Translations under genes and position numbers: made by a program
Shown: in pieces, positions 46,750 through 55,085 of the stretch
Position numbering within the stretch: the first letter of the stretch is position 1
Layout: every line of letters begins with the position of its first letter
The notes under the pieces: model-generated
Database searches by the model: none
Told to the model about the DNA's origin: nothing
Seen by the model: only the letters and a program-made list of their open reading frames with translations
NCBI GenBank assembly: GCA_031277805.1
Contig: JAITLR010000013.1
Span: 186,001 to 250,000, forward strand
Reading direction: 5' to 3'
Length of the DNA: 64,000 bases
Origin: Comamonas sp.
Lineage (GTDB): Bacteria; Pseudomonadota; Gammaproteobacteria; Burkholderiales; Burkholderiaceae_C

Positions 46750-46835
46750 TTGCCGCCGGGCCGCCCCAAGGCAATAAGCTGCCCCCTTGGGGGGCAGCGG
46801 CCACACGAAGTGGGCAAGCGTGGGGGCTTTTTTAT
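46750..46835 (+). repeat. Intergenic repeat, family A (best-preserved copy)
   Basis: GCCGCCGGGCCGCCCCAAGG, CAATAAGCTGCCCCCTTGGG, GGGCAGCGGCCACACGAAG, then GGGCAAGCGTGGGGGC and TTTTTT. It matches the second unit at 23355-23440 over nearly its whole length. It carries an internal CCCCC/GGGGG hairpin and ends like a terminator. Confidence 0.7.
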
Positions 46836-46903
46836 TGCCTACGGCTGCCAGCTGCCTTGGGGACTGGGGCCGCACGCAGCAAGCATGCGGGGACATTGCC
46901 TGC

Positions 46904-47986
46904 TTAACCGTGGCTGACGCCAAGGATGGCGTGCAGACGTGCGCTGGTGGTGGTGTATTCAAGAAGGGGTTTGCTGCCTTGCAGATATTCGGCGGCGGCA
47001 AAGGCGGCCATCGTCGCTTCGTGGAAGGCACAGAGAATCAGGCGCTTTTTACCCGGGTAGCTGACGATGTCGCCGATTGCATAGATACTCTGGGAGCTGG
47101 TAGCCAACGTGACGGGGTCGACCAGCAGCTGCTTGCGCTCCAATGCGAGCCCCCAGTCAGTCAGCGGTCCCAGGCGAGGTGAAATGCCCTGGAAGACCAG
47201 CAATAGCTCTGCAGGCAGAGGGTGCTCGTTGCCATCGCCATCCATCCATTGAACGGCTTTGAGTTGTCCGTCATCTGGCTTCACTTCGGTGATCTGGCCA
47301 ATCAGCACCTCAATGGCTCCGCTGTCGCGCAACTGCTGCAGCTGCGCAAGCTGGGCAGGTTCTGCATTGAAGGCATCGCGGCGATGCATCAAATAGGTCT
47401 TTCCAGCCTTGCCCCTATCTTCAGCGCTGCATTGGATGGCGGCATTCACCGCTTCTTCATCACCGCCATAGATCACCACGCAGCGGCCTTGCACCATATC
47501 CGTCTGGCTGGGGTGATAAAAGAGCTGCCCCGCAGCCAGAGCCTCTACGCCTGGTACCTTCAGCGCCTTGGGCACAAAAGCACCCACACCGGCCGCGATG
47601 AAGACCGTGCGCGCATGAAACACCGTACCTGCCGTGGTGCCCACCTGCCAGCGGCCATCGTCCAGAGGCTGCACGGTCTCTACCTGCTGGGACAGATGGC
47701 GCGGCACTGCCATGGGGGCGATCTGCGCTTCCAGCAGCTTTACCAGCTCCTGGCCTGTGCAGACGGGAATGCCGGGGATGTCGTATATGGGCTTGTGACC
47801 GTAGAGCTGGCTGCACTGGCCACCGACATGAGGCAATGCATCGACCAGATGGGCCTGGATGCCTTGCAGGCCTAGTTGGAAGGCCTGAAACAAACCCGCC
47901 GGACCGGCGCCAATGATGAGGGCATCGGTATCTACGGCGGGTTGTGAGAGAGGGGAGACAGTGGGCGGTGCGTCAGATTGGCTCAT
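46904..47986 (-). CDS. Ferredoxin/flavodoxin-NADP reductase, thioredoxin reductase-like type
   Basis: A 360-residue flavoprotein of the YumC class. It has the FAD motif [37 protein letters not shown], the NADPH motif [13 protein letters not shown] and the C-terminal [19 protein letters not shown]. It lacks the CxxC redox pair of thioredoxin reductase, which marks it as a ferredoxin-NADP reductase. The gene for a 7Fe ferredoxin lies 36 bases upstream in the same direction, so the two should work together. Confidence 0.9.
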   Translation of the reverse strand: MSQSDAPPTVSPLSQPAVDTDALIIGAGPAGLFQAFQLGLQGIQAHLVDALPHVGGQCSQLYGHKPIYDIPGIPVCTGQELVKLLEAQIAPMAVPRHLSQQVETVQPLDDGRWQVGTTAGTVFHARTVFIAAGVGAFVPKALKVPGVEALAAGQLFYHPSQTDMVQGRCVVIYGGDEEAVNAAIQCSAEDRGKAGKTYLMHRRDAFNAEPAQLAQLQQLRDSGAIEVLIGQITEVKPDDGQLKAVQWMDGDGNEHPLPAELLLVFQGISPRLGPLTDWGLALERKQLLVDPVTLATSSQSIYAIGDIVSYPGKKRLILCAFHEATMAAFAAAEYLQGSKPLLEYTTTSARLHAILGVSHG

Positions 47987-48022
47987 GCAGCCAAGCGTAG
48001 CGCAGTCCGCCGACTCAAAGCA

Positions 48023-48352
48023 TCAACGCTCGAGCAAATCCATTTTGTTCGGCTTGCCATTCCATTCGTCGGCATCAGGCAGCGAAGCCTTGCGCTTGGT
48101 AATGCTCTTCCAGCTCTTGAGCTGGGACAGATCAACGTTGAGCTTGATGAAAGCCAGTTGGTCGGCTGGTACATCTTCTTCGGCAAAGATGGCATTGGCC
48201 GGGCATTCGGGAATGCAGACGGCGCAGTCAATGCATTCATCGGGATCGATGACCAGGAAGTTCGGACCTTCGCGGAAGCAGTCCACGGGGCAAACATCCA
48301 CGCAATCGGTGTATTTGCACTTGATGCAGTTTTCGGTGACGACGTGAGTCAT
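48023..48352 (-). CDS. fdxA: 7Fe (3Fe-4S/4Fe-4S) ferredoxin
   Basis: A 109-residue FdxA-type ferredoxin. The cluster residues are [17 protein letters not shown] and [12 protein letters not shown], in the arrangement for one 3Fe-4S and one 4Fe-4S centre, with the long C-terminal extension typical of the family. It carries electrons in the cytosol. It is followed by its likely reductase and preceded (on the same strand) by the cys operon, whose sulfite reductase lacks its usual flavoprotein. Confidence 0.95.
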   Translation of the reverse strand: MTHVVTENCIKCKYTDCVDVCPVDCFREGPNFLVIDPDECIDCAVCIPECPANAIFAEEDVPADQLAFIKLNVDLSQLKSWKSITKRKASLPDADEWNGKPNKMDLLER

Positions 48353-48499
48353 GGAGATTCTTCTTCTGGATGGGGATTGGTAAACCCCACGATTTTAGGT
48401 TTTTTCCTGAAGTGCGCCAGAACCCGGCACGGATAAGGCCGAAGAGCGATCTGGTTTGTCTGCCAGATCGGCCTCTGCGGCCCTGTTCAGGAGCGATAT

Positions 48500-49879
48500 T
48501 TACTGCACCAGAACGGCGCCAGCAGTGGCGTGGCTTGCCGTGTCCACCAGGATCAGCGATCCCAGTTGGCGTGCCTTGGTGAAGGCAGCAGCAGGAATCG
48601 CTTCCTGCAGTTGCAGCTGCACCTGGCCGATGGCATTGGCTTCCAGCTGCTGAGCCTCTTCCTTGGCCAGCGTGTTGATGTTCAGGCGGTGGGCCACGCT
48701 GCGCACCTTGGCCTTGATCCAGCGGTGGCCATGCAGTGCCCAGTAAACCCGACCAGGCACCAGGGGTTCATCGTCCATCCAGGCCACGGTGACGTTCAGC
48801 TCGCGCTGGCTGGGCCAGGGGCTGACGGCAGAAGGTGCATCGAAGTCGTCTTCGGCAACTTCGGCTTGCACGGGCGCAGCCACGATCCAGTCCCCGCGCG
48901 AGACGTCCACCTCGCGGTCCAGCGTGATGCCCGCCGACAGGCCTGCGCCTACCGCCTTGGGCGCGCGTGCATGGTCGATGACCTGGGCCACCGTGGCCAG
49001 CTGGCCGCTGGGCAGGATCTGCACCTGGGCGCCGACTTGCGCCACGCCTGCGGCCACGCGGCCCCAGAACACGCGGCGGCCCTGGGAGGTGTCGGCCGAG
49101 GAGGAGAACTTCTCCACCCATTGCACGGGGAAGGCCAGCGGCAGCGCCACATCGCTGGGTGTGTTGGGCAGTTGCTCCAGCAACTGCAGCAGGCTGGGGC
49201 CCTGGTAGCCGGCCCAGCCTTCGTGGGCATTGACCACGTTGTAGCCCTTGAGTGCGGAGACGGGGATTGTTGCCTTGACCTGAATGTCCGCAGACTCCGC
49301 AAACTGGCGCAGAGCAGCGCTGATATGGGCGAAGGCGAGAGCCGGGTCAGCCACGGCGTCCAGCTTGTTGATGGCAAACACCAGCGAATTGACGCGCAGC
49401 AGGTGCACCAGCAGGCTGTGGCGACGGGTCTGGGCCAGCAGTTCCAGCTTGGGGTTCTGCCAGTCGAGTTTGGTGGCGTCCACCAGCACCACGGCAGCGT
49501 CGGCGCTCGAAGCAGCCGTGACCATATTGCGCGTGTACTGCTCATGGCCAGGCGCATCGCCGATGATGAACTTGCGCTGCTCGGTGGCGAAGTAGCGGTA
49601 GGCCACGTCGATGGTGATGCCTTGCTCGCGCTCGGCAGACAGGCCGTCGGTCAGCAGGGCCAGGTCGGTCTCACCCGACTTGGTCACGCCGGCCAGATGG
49701 TCCTGCAGCACGGCCTTGGTATCCACCAGCAGGCGGCCGATCAGCGTGCTCTTGCCGTCGTCCACCGAGCCGCAGGTGATGAAGCGCAGCGCGGATGCAT
49801 GGTCGGAATTTTGGCCAAATTGGCCTGCAGCGCTTGATGCAATTGCGCTAGCAGCTACGGAATTAATAGTTTCAGTCAT
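48500..49879 (-). CDS. cysN: Sulfate adenylyltransferase subunit 1 (GTPase)
   Basis: A 459-residue EF-Tu-like GTPase: P-loop GSVDDGKSTLIGRLL, REQGITIDVAYRYF, DAPGHEQYTRNMVT and NKLDAV. With CysD it makes APS from sulfate and ATP. There is no C-terminal APS kinase (CysC) domain. Residues 2 to about 19 (Ser/Ala-rich) are encoded by a palindromic repeat copy. Last gene of the leftward sulfate assimilation operon. Confidence 0.95.
   Translation of the reverse strand: MTETINSVAASAIASSAAGQFGQNSDHASALRFITCGSVDDGKSTLIGRLLVDTKAVLQDHLAGVTKSGETDLALLTDGLSAEREQGITIDVAYRYFATEQRKFIIGDAPGHEQYTRNMVTAASSADAAVVLVDATKLDWQNPKLELLAQTRRHSLLVHLLRVNSLVFAINKLDAVADPALAFAHISAALRQFAESADIQVKATIPVSALKGYNVVNAHEGWAGYQGPSLLQLLEQLPNTPSDVALPLAFPVQWVEKFSSSADTSQGRRVFWGRVAAGVAQVGAQVQILPSGQLATVAQVIDHARAPKAVGAGLSAGITLDREVDVSRGDWIVAAPVQAEVAEDDFDAPSAVSPWPSQRELNVTVAWMDDEPLVPGRVYWALHGHRWIKAKVRSVAHRLNINTLAKEEAQQLEANAIGQVQLQLQEAIPAAAFTKARQLGSLILVDTASHATAGAVLVQ
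49821..49873 (-). repeat. Short palindromic repeat, copy C7, encoding the CysN N-terminus
   Basis: GGCCTGCAGCGCTTGATGCA, then TTGCGCTAGCAGCTA and TTAATAGTTT, matching the family layout. It starts just inside the cysN start codon and codes for the Ser/Ala-rich N-terminal residues. Confidence 0.65.
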
Positions 49880-49947
49880 CGTATTTCTTTCAATGCTTCA
49901 TCAAGCGGTGAGACAGAGCGCGGCCTGGATCAGAGCAGCCAAGCAAT

Positions 49948-50036
49948 GGCCGCCCCGCAGCGAGGGCTGCGTCCCCCTCCCGTAGCGCGCAGCGCGTAGA
50001 GAGAGGGGGAAGGCGCGAAGCGCCTCAGGGGGGGCT
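49948..50036 (+). repeat. GC-rich intergenic repeat, family B
   Basis: GGCCGCCCCGCAGCGAGGGC, CCCCCTCCCGTAGCGCGCAG, CGCGTAGAGAGAGGGGGAAG, GCGCGAAGCGCCTCAGGGGG. The copy at 51083-51170 has the same blocks in the same order. It fills the cysD-cysN gap inside an operon. Confidence 0.7.
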
Positions 50037-50969
50037 TTAGAAATACCCGTCTTTTTTGCGCTTTTCCATCGAGGCTTCGCTGGTCTTGTCGTCCATGCGG
50101 GTGGCGCCACGCTCGCTGACCTCGGCGGCCAGGGTTTCGATCACGATGTCGGCAGCCGTGGCGGCATCGCTTTCCACCGGGCAGGTGCAGGTGATGTCGC
50201 CCACGGTGCGGAAACGCACGTCGCGCACCACGACCTGTTCGCCGTCGCGCGGCGGGGTCAGCTCGGTCACGGGCACCAGCAGGCCCTTGCGCTCCACCAC
50301 TTCGCGCTGGTGGGTGTAGTAGATGCTGGGCAGGGCGATGTTCTCGCGCTCGATGTACTGCCACACGTCCAGCTCGGTCCAGTTGCTGATGGGGAACACG
50401 CGGAAGTGCTCGCCCGGTGCGATGCGGGTGTTGAACAGCGTCCACAGCTCGGGGCGCTGGGCCTTGGGCTGCCATTGGCCGAAGCTGTCGCGGTGGGAGA
50501 AGATGCGCTCCTTGGCGCGGGCCTTTTCCTCGTCGCGGCGGGCACCGCCGATCAGCGCGTCGAAGCGGAATTCCTCGATGGCTTCCAGCAGGGTCACCGA
50601 CTGGTGCACGTTGCGCGATTCGCCGGGGTGGGCCAGGCGCACCGTGCCGCGGGCCATGGAATCCTCCACGTTGCGCACGATCAGCTCGGCGCCCAGTTCC
50701 TTGGCGCGCTGGTCGCGAAAGTCGGTCACTTCGGGGAAGTTGTGGCCGGTGTCGATCATCAGCAGCGGGTAGGGAATGCGGCCGGCGCCGAAAGCCTTTT
50801 CCGCGCACTTGAGCATGACCAGAGAATCCTTGCCGCCCGAGAACAGCAGGGCGGGGCGCTCGAAGGCTGCGGCCACTTCGCGCAGGATGAAGATGGTTTC
50901 TTCTTCCAGTGCGTCCAGGTGGCTGTTGCTGAGGTGAGTCAGAACGGATGTGTCAACACGGGCGTTCAT
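50037..50969 (-). CDS. cysD: Sulfate adenylyltransferase subunit 2
   Basis: A 310-residue ATP-pyrophosphatase-type enzyme. The PP-loop is LLFSGGKDSLVML, followed by MIDTGHNFPEVTDFRD and ALIGGARRDEEKARAKERIF. It forms ATP sulfurylase with CysN. It has the common C-terminal KRKKDGYF ending. A family B repeat lies between it and cysN, and a palindromic repeat plus another family B copy between it and cysH. Confidence 0.96.
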   Translation of the reverse strand: MNARVDTSVLTHLSNSHLDALEEETIFILREVAAAFERPALLFSGGKDSLVMLKCAEKAFGAGRIPYPLLMIDTGHNFPEVTDFRDQRAKELGAELIVRNVEDSMARGTVRLAHPGESRNVHQSVTLLEAIEEFRFDALIGGARRDEEKARAKERIFSHRDSFGQWQPKAQRPELWTLFNTRIAPGEHFRVFPISNWTELDVWQYIERENIALPSIYYTHQREVVERKGLLVPVTELTPPRDGEQVVVRDVRFRTVGDITCTCPVESDAATAADIVIETLAAEVSERGATRMDDKTSEASMEKRKKDGYF

Positions 50970-50987
50970 TGTTTATCCAATCAAATC

Positions 50988-51032
50988 ATGCTGTAACGCT
51001 TACAGAATCTGCGCAGGCAGCTATCTTTTTTA
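50988..51032 (+). repeat. Short palindromic repeat, copy C8
   Basis: GCTGTAACGCTTACAGAATC followed by GCGCAGGCAGCTATCTTTTT. It lies in the cysH-cysD gap, upstream of cysD. Confidence 0.6.
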
Positions 51033-51082
51033 AATCAATGTCTCACAAAACTGGCGCAGCCCTAGTCAGGGCACCGCGCAAG

Positions 51083-51170
51083 GGCCGCCCCGCCGCGCTG
51101 GTGCCGTCCCCCTCCCGTAGCGCGGAGCGCGTAGAGAGAAGGGGAAGACGCGAAGCGGCTCAGGGGGAGC
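51083..51170 (+). repeat. GC-rich intergenic repeat, family B
   Basis: Same blocks as 49948-50036: GGCCGCCCCGC, CCCCCTCCCGTAGCGCGGAG, CGCGTAGAGAGAAGGGGAAG and CGCGAAGCGGCTCAGGGGG. It sits directly after the cysH stop. Confidence 0.7.
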
Positions 51171-51173
51171 ACG

Positions 51174-51797
51174 TCAGTGCGCTAGATGCAGTCCGCACTC
51201 GCGCTGCTCTTCGCCCTTGGTCGGATCCACATAGTCGAAGTTGTTGGGCAGACCATGCTTCTCGCAGTACTCGTACAGGTCCTTGGACGACCAGTGCAGC
51301 AGCGGCGCCACCTTGATGAGGCCGTCGGGGTTGATGCTCACGGGCTCCATCTGGGCGCGCACGGCGCTGTCGGTGGCGCGCAGCGCCGTAAACCAGACCT
51401 GGGGCGCGGTCTCGCGCAGCGCACGGGCGAAGGGCTCGAGCTTCACTTCCTCGGTGAAGGCGGCGTGGCGCGGATCGTCGAGCGCGGGCGTGGGGCCTTC
51501 TACGGCCTCGCGGTGAGCGCGCGAGCGCAGCGGCAGATAGGTGCGCAGGTTCAGCTTGAGCTGCTTGGTCACCTCGTCGGCGAACTGGTAGGTGGCCTCG
51601 GTGTTGTAGCCGTTGTCCATCCAGATGACAGGCACGTCGGGCTGCACGCGCGTGACCATGTGCAGGATCACGGCTTCGAAGGGGCGGAAGTTCGTGGTGA
51701 CGATGGCGCTTTTGCCCAGGCTCAGGGCCCAGTTCACCAGCGCGAGAGCGTCATGGCCGAGTTCGGTATTGATGCGGGCAAGGTCGAGCTGGCTCAT
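51174..51797 (-). CDS. cysH: Phosphoadenosine/adenosine phosphosulfate reductase
   Basis: A 207-residue protein ending in the catalytic ECGLH motif, with VIWMDNGYNTEATYQFADEV and LLHWSSKDLYEYCEKHGLP of the family. It lacks the CC and CxxC pairs of the iron-sulfur APS reductases. Yet it is shorter than the Escherichia coli PAPS reductase, and its loop (LRATDSAVR in place of LRREQS) is unusual. Without a cysC gene in the window the true substrate, PAPS or APS, is open. It overlaps the DUF934 stop by ATGA. Confidence 0.88.
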   Translation of the reverse strand: MSQLDLARINTELGHDALALVNWALSLGKSAIVTTNFRPFEAVILHMVTRVQPDVPVIWMDNGYNTEATYQFADEVTKQLKLNLRTYLPLRSRAHREAVEGPTPALDDPRHAAFTEEVKLEPFARALRETAPQVWFTALRATDSAVRAQMEPVSINPDGLIKVAPLLHWSSKDLYEYCEKHGLPNNFDYVDPTKGEEQRECGLHLAH

Positions 51798-52189
51798 GCG
51801 GCCTCCCGCGCGAAGTGGGGGCGTGGCTCTTGCGCATCGCCCTGGTAGAAGGCGCTGTAGCGGGCGAACTGGCGTTCGGCAGCATCGGCGCTGAGGCCTT
51901 CGGCCAGCACGGCACTGGTGAAGCCGCTGCGGGCCATCTGCACGAGCTGGTCGATCAGCACGTCGCCCGTGGCGCGGATGTCGCCAGTGAAACCGTAGCG
52001 GCGGCGCAGCAGCACGGCCTGGCTGAAGGCACGGCCATCGGTGAACTTGGGGAAGGAGAGCTCGATGCGCTCCACGCCCTGCAGGGCGCCGCTGGCCGCG
52101 ATCTCGGCGAGTTCGGCGTCATTGGCGATCTGCAGCGTCTTTTGTTCGTTGTCGCTGGCGGGTACAGCGTTGGCAGCAATGATTTTCAT
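51794..52189 (-). CDS. DUF934 protein
   Basis: A 131-residue protein typical of betaproteobacterial and alphaproteobacterial cys operons, between cysI and cysH. Conserved text includes ERIELSFPKFTDGRAFSQAVLLRRRYGFTGDIRATGDVL (in blocks), then FTSAVLAEG. It has no cofactor motif. Its place between the sulfite reductase and PAPS reductase genes suggests a role in electron delivery or assembly for sulfite reduction, which is inference. It overlaps cysH by four bases. Confidence 0.85.
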   Translation of the reverse strand: MKIIAANAVPASDNEQKTLQIANDAELAEIAASGALQGVERIELSFPKFTDGRAFSQAVLLRRRYGFTGDIRATGDVLIDQLVQMARSGFTSAVLAEGLSADAAERQFARYSAFYQGDAQEPRPHFAREAA

Positions 52190-52212
52190 AGCGTTTATCT
52201 CGCGGGGCGGCG

Positions 52213-54000
52213 TTATTCGGCGGTGGCTTCTTCAGCCTTGGGGTGGCGTGCGCCATTGGCGGCGGCCTTGAACGGGTCGTGGCCGATGCGGCGCAGCGCG
52301 TCGATGAAGAACTCGCCGGGCTTGCGCAGTTCGCGGAAGGTGGTCAGCACGGCCTCGATCACATCAGGCACTTCGGCGGCCGAGAACGAGGGGCCGACCG
52401 CCTTGCCGGCGATGGCCGGGCCGGAGAGCGTGGAGCCGTCGGCGCCGCCCAGCGTGATCTGGTACCACTCCTTGCCGTCCTTGTCGACGCCCAGGATGCC
52501 GATGTTGCCGCTGTGGTGGTGACCGCAGGAGTTGATGCAGCCGCTCATGTGCAGGTCGATGGGGCCGAGGTCGAACACTTCGTCCAGGTCCTGGTAGCGC
52601 TCGGTGATGGCAGCGGCAATCGGCAACGAACGGGCGTTGGCCAGCGCGCAGAAGTCGCCGCCGGGGCAGGCAATCATGTCGGTCAGCAGGCCGATGTTGG
52701 GCTGGGCCAGACCCAGGGCGCGGGCGGCTTCGTACAGGGCCGGCAGGTCGGATTCAAAGACCCAGGGCAGCATCAGGTTCTGGTCGTGTGTGAGGCGCGC
52801 TTCGCCGGCCGAGAACTGCTCGGCCAGCTGTGCCAGGGCGTCGATGGTGTCGGCATCGGCATCGCCGGGCGCAAAGCCCACGCGCTTGAACGACAGCGTG
52901 ACGGCGCGCATGCCGGGCAGGCGATGGCCGCGCACGTTCTGCTGGATCCAGCGCTGGTAGAGCTGACCATCGGTCTTGACGCTCGAAGGCAGGTTGGCGG
53001 CCTTGAGCTCGGGCACCACGAAGTTGGCCGTCACGCGATCCAGCTCGGCCTGGGTGATGGTGTGGGGGGCGCCGTCCTGCAGGGTGATGGCCTTGTACTC
53101 GGCTTCCACGGCGTCGATGAATTTCTGGCCTTCGCTCTTGACGAGGATCTTGATGCGGGCCTTCCACTTGTTGTCACGGCGGCCGTAGCCGTTGTAGACG
53201 CGGATCACGGCTTCGATGTAGTTGAGGACCTGGTCCCAGGGCAGGAACTCGCGCACCACGGAGCCGATGACGGGCGTGCGGCCCATGCCGCCGCCGACCT
53301 TGAGCGTGAAGCCCACTTCGCCCGCGCTGTTGCGGCGGGCCTGCAGGCCGATGTCGTACCAGCCGGTGGCGGCACGGTCTTCCTCGGCACCGTTGAAGGC
53401 GATCTTGAACTTGCGCGGCAGGAAGGCGAACTCGGGGTGCAGCGTGCTCCACTGGCGCATGATTTCGGCAAACGGACGTGTGTCGACGATGCCGTCCTCG
53501 GCGATGCCTTCATAGGCTTCGCTGGTGATGTTGCGGATGGTGTTGCCGCTGGTCTGGATGCCGTGCATGTGCACGCTGGCCAGCAGGTCCATCACGTCGG
53601 CGGCCTTGGTGATGGGAATCCAGTTGAACTGCACGTTGGTGCGCGTCGTGAAGTGGCCGTAGCCGTACTTCAGCGGCGCGGCGGCCAGCGTCAGGCCGGG
53701 CTGGGCCGCCTGCAACTGGTCCTGCGTGGCCTGGGCGTGGGCCAGCAGCTCGGGCTCGGGCTTGTCGTAGTCGCGGGCGATGCGCGCCAGCATGCGCAGC
53801 TGGGTGCTGCTGACTTCGCCGTAAGGCACGGCGATACGGGCCATGGGCGCGTAGCGCTGGATGTACCAGCCGTTCTGCAGGCGCAGCGGCAGGAGTTGCT
53901 CATCGGTCAGCTCGCCGCGCTGCCAGCGTTCGAGCTGGTCGCGGAACTGCTGGGCGCGGAGCTTGACGAATTGTTGGTCGAATTCTGTGTATTGGTACAT
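52213..54000 (-). CDS. cysI: Sulfite reductase hemoprotein (beta) subunit
   Basis: A 595-residue siroheme/4Fe-4S protein. The cluster ligands are in ACPGGDFCALA and MSGCINSCGHHHSGNIG. Two ferredoxin-like half domains (FTTRTNVQFNWIPI and the later ARLTHDQNLMLPW) match the nitrite/sulfite reductase fold. It reduces sulfite to sulfide with six electrons. No cysJ flavoprotein gene is present; an adjacent ferredoxin and its reductase are possible donors. It lies between the exporter and DUF934 genes in the operon. Confidence 0.95.
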   Translation of the reverse strand: MYQYTEFDQQFVKLRAQQFRDQLERWQRGELTDEQLLPLRLQNGWYIQRYAPMARIAVPYGEVSSTQLRMLARIARDYDKPEPELLAHAQATQDQLQAAQPGLTLAAAPLKYGYGHFTTRTNVQFNWIPITKAADVMDLLASVHMHGIQTSGNTIRNITSEAYEGIAEDGIVDTRPFAEIMRQWSTLHPEFAFLPRKFKIAFNGAEEDRAATGWYDIGLQARRNSAGEVGFTLKVGGGMGRTPVIGSVVREFLPWDQVLNYIEAVIRVYNGYGRRDNKWKARIKILVKSEGQKFIDAVEAEYKAITLQDGAPHTITQAELDRVTANFVVPELKAANLPSSVKTDGQLYQRWIQQNVRGHRLPGMRAVTLSFKRVGFAPGDADADTIDALAQLAEQFSAGEARLTHDQNLMLPWVFESDLPALYEAARALGLAQPNIGLLTDMIACPGGDFCALANARSLPIAAAITERYQDLDEVFDLGPIDLHMSGCINSCGHHHSGNIGILGVDKDGKEWYQITLGGADGSTLSGPAIAGKAVGPSFSAAEVPDVIEAVLTTFRELRKPGEFFIDALRRIGHDPFKAAANGARHPKAEEATAE

Positions 54001-54007
54001 GGTGGGG

Positions 54008-54811
54008 TCAGATCAAAACCAGTTTGGCGCCCGCCCAGGCGAGCAGCACGGAAAGAAGAGAACGGATCAGGCGTTCAGGTGTACGGGTGACCAGGCGCGA
54101 GCCCAGCCAGATGCCGGGCAGCGAGCCGGCCAGCAGTTGCGCCAGCAGCGGCCAGTCGACGGAGCCCAGCGTGGCGTGGCCCAGGCCAGCCAGCAGCGTC
54201 AGCGGCACGGCGTAGGCGATGTCGGCGCCGATGATGCGAGGCAGTGGCAGCAGCGGATAGACCAGCAGCAGCACCGTGACGCCGATGGCACCGGCACCGA
54301 CCGAGGTGAAGGTGACCAGCGTGCCGATCACGGCGCCCAGCAGCACAGGCAGGCTCCAGTGGCGCGGGCGCAGGGCTTCGGGGCCGCTACCGGCACGTCG
54401 GCTTTGCTCCTCACTCTGGCGCTTCTGGGAGAACACCACGACCTTGTAGAGCGTGGCGGTCGCTGTGAGCAGCAGGGCAAAGCCCAGCGTGGTGGTCATG
54501 ATGTGCTGGGCCTGCGCGCTGGCCGGGCCCAGTTCCTTGAGCGCCCACAGCGCCAGCAGCGCGGCCGGGATGCTGCCCAGGCACAACTGGCCGACCACGC
54601 GCCAGGGCACCAGGCGTTGGCGGGCCAGGCTGACGGTGCCGCCCATCTTGGTGAAGGCCGCGAACAGCAGGTCGGTGCCGACGGCCAGGTAAGGCTTGAC
54701 ACCGAAGAAGAAAATGAGAATAGGCGTCATCAGAGAGCCGCCGCCCACACCCGTGAGACCGACGATCAGGCCTACGGCAAAACCAGCAAAGATGAACGCG
54801 AAATCGTGCAT
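54008..54811 (-). CDS. TauE/SafE family sulfite exporter or sulfur-compound permease
   Basis: A 267-residue inner-membrane protein with eight hydrophobic segments in two similar halves: FAVGLIVGLTGVGGGSLMTPIL starts the first, VTFTSVGAGAIGVTVLLLVYP the second. Family members move sulfite, sulfoacetate or other small anions. It is only eight bases before cysI and is the first gene of the operon. That suggests uptake of sulfate (CysZ-like role) or relief from sulfite; the sequence does not decide which. Confidence 0.88.
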   Translation of the reverse strand: MHDFAFIFAGFAVGLIVGLTGVGGGSLMTPILIFFFGVKPYLAVGTDLLFAAFTKMGGTVSLARQRLVPWRVVGQLCLGSIPAALLALWALKELGPASAQAQHIMTTTLGFALLLTATATLYKVVVFSQKRQSEEQSRRAGSGPEALRPRHWSLPVLLGAVIGTLVTFTSVGAGAIGVTVLLLVYPLLPLPRIIGADIAYAVPLTLLAGLGHATLGSVDWPLLAQLLAGSLPGIWLGSRLVTRTPERLIRSLLSVLLAWAGAKLVLI

Positions 54812-54880
54812 GGGGCGAACTGTAGAGGGGCCCCTTATAAAAACAAACGATTATTTCGTCCTTCACATATATCTAAAAAT
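54812..54880 (-). promoter_or_regulatory. AT-rich promoter region of the cys operon
   Basis: On the minus strand an AT-rich run (TAGATATATG, ATAATCGTTTGTTTTTATAAG) precedes the operon. CysB-type regulators bind such AT-rich sites upstream of cys genes, so CysB/Cbl control is likely by analogy. No strong consensus is visible. Confidence 0.35.
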
Positions 54881-55085
54881 GCATTTGCTGGAGGGGTGCA
54901 TTCGTGCCGGTGCGTTGTGTCAGAAGGTGCTTGCATACACCTCCCGGAGGCCGCGCTTTCACCGCACGCTCCCTATCTCCCAGGAGGGCGCTTGCGTATG
55001 GCAATGTGTGGCTGCGCCTGGGTTTTCATAGAATCGGGGCTTGTTCAATGACCGAGGCGCCTGGATTGAAAGCAGGTGCCTGACT

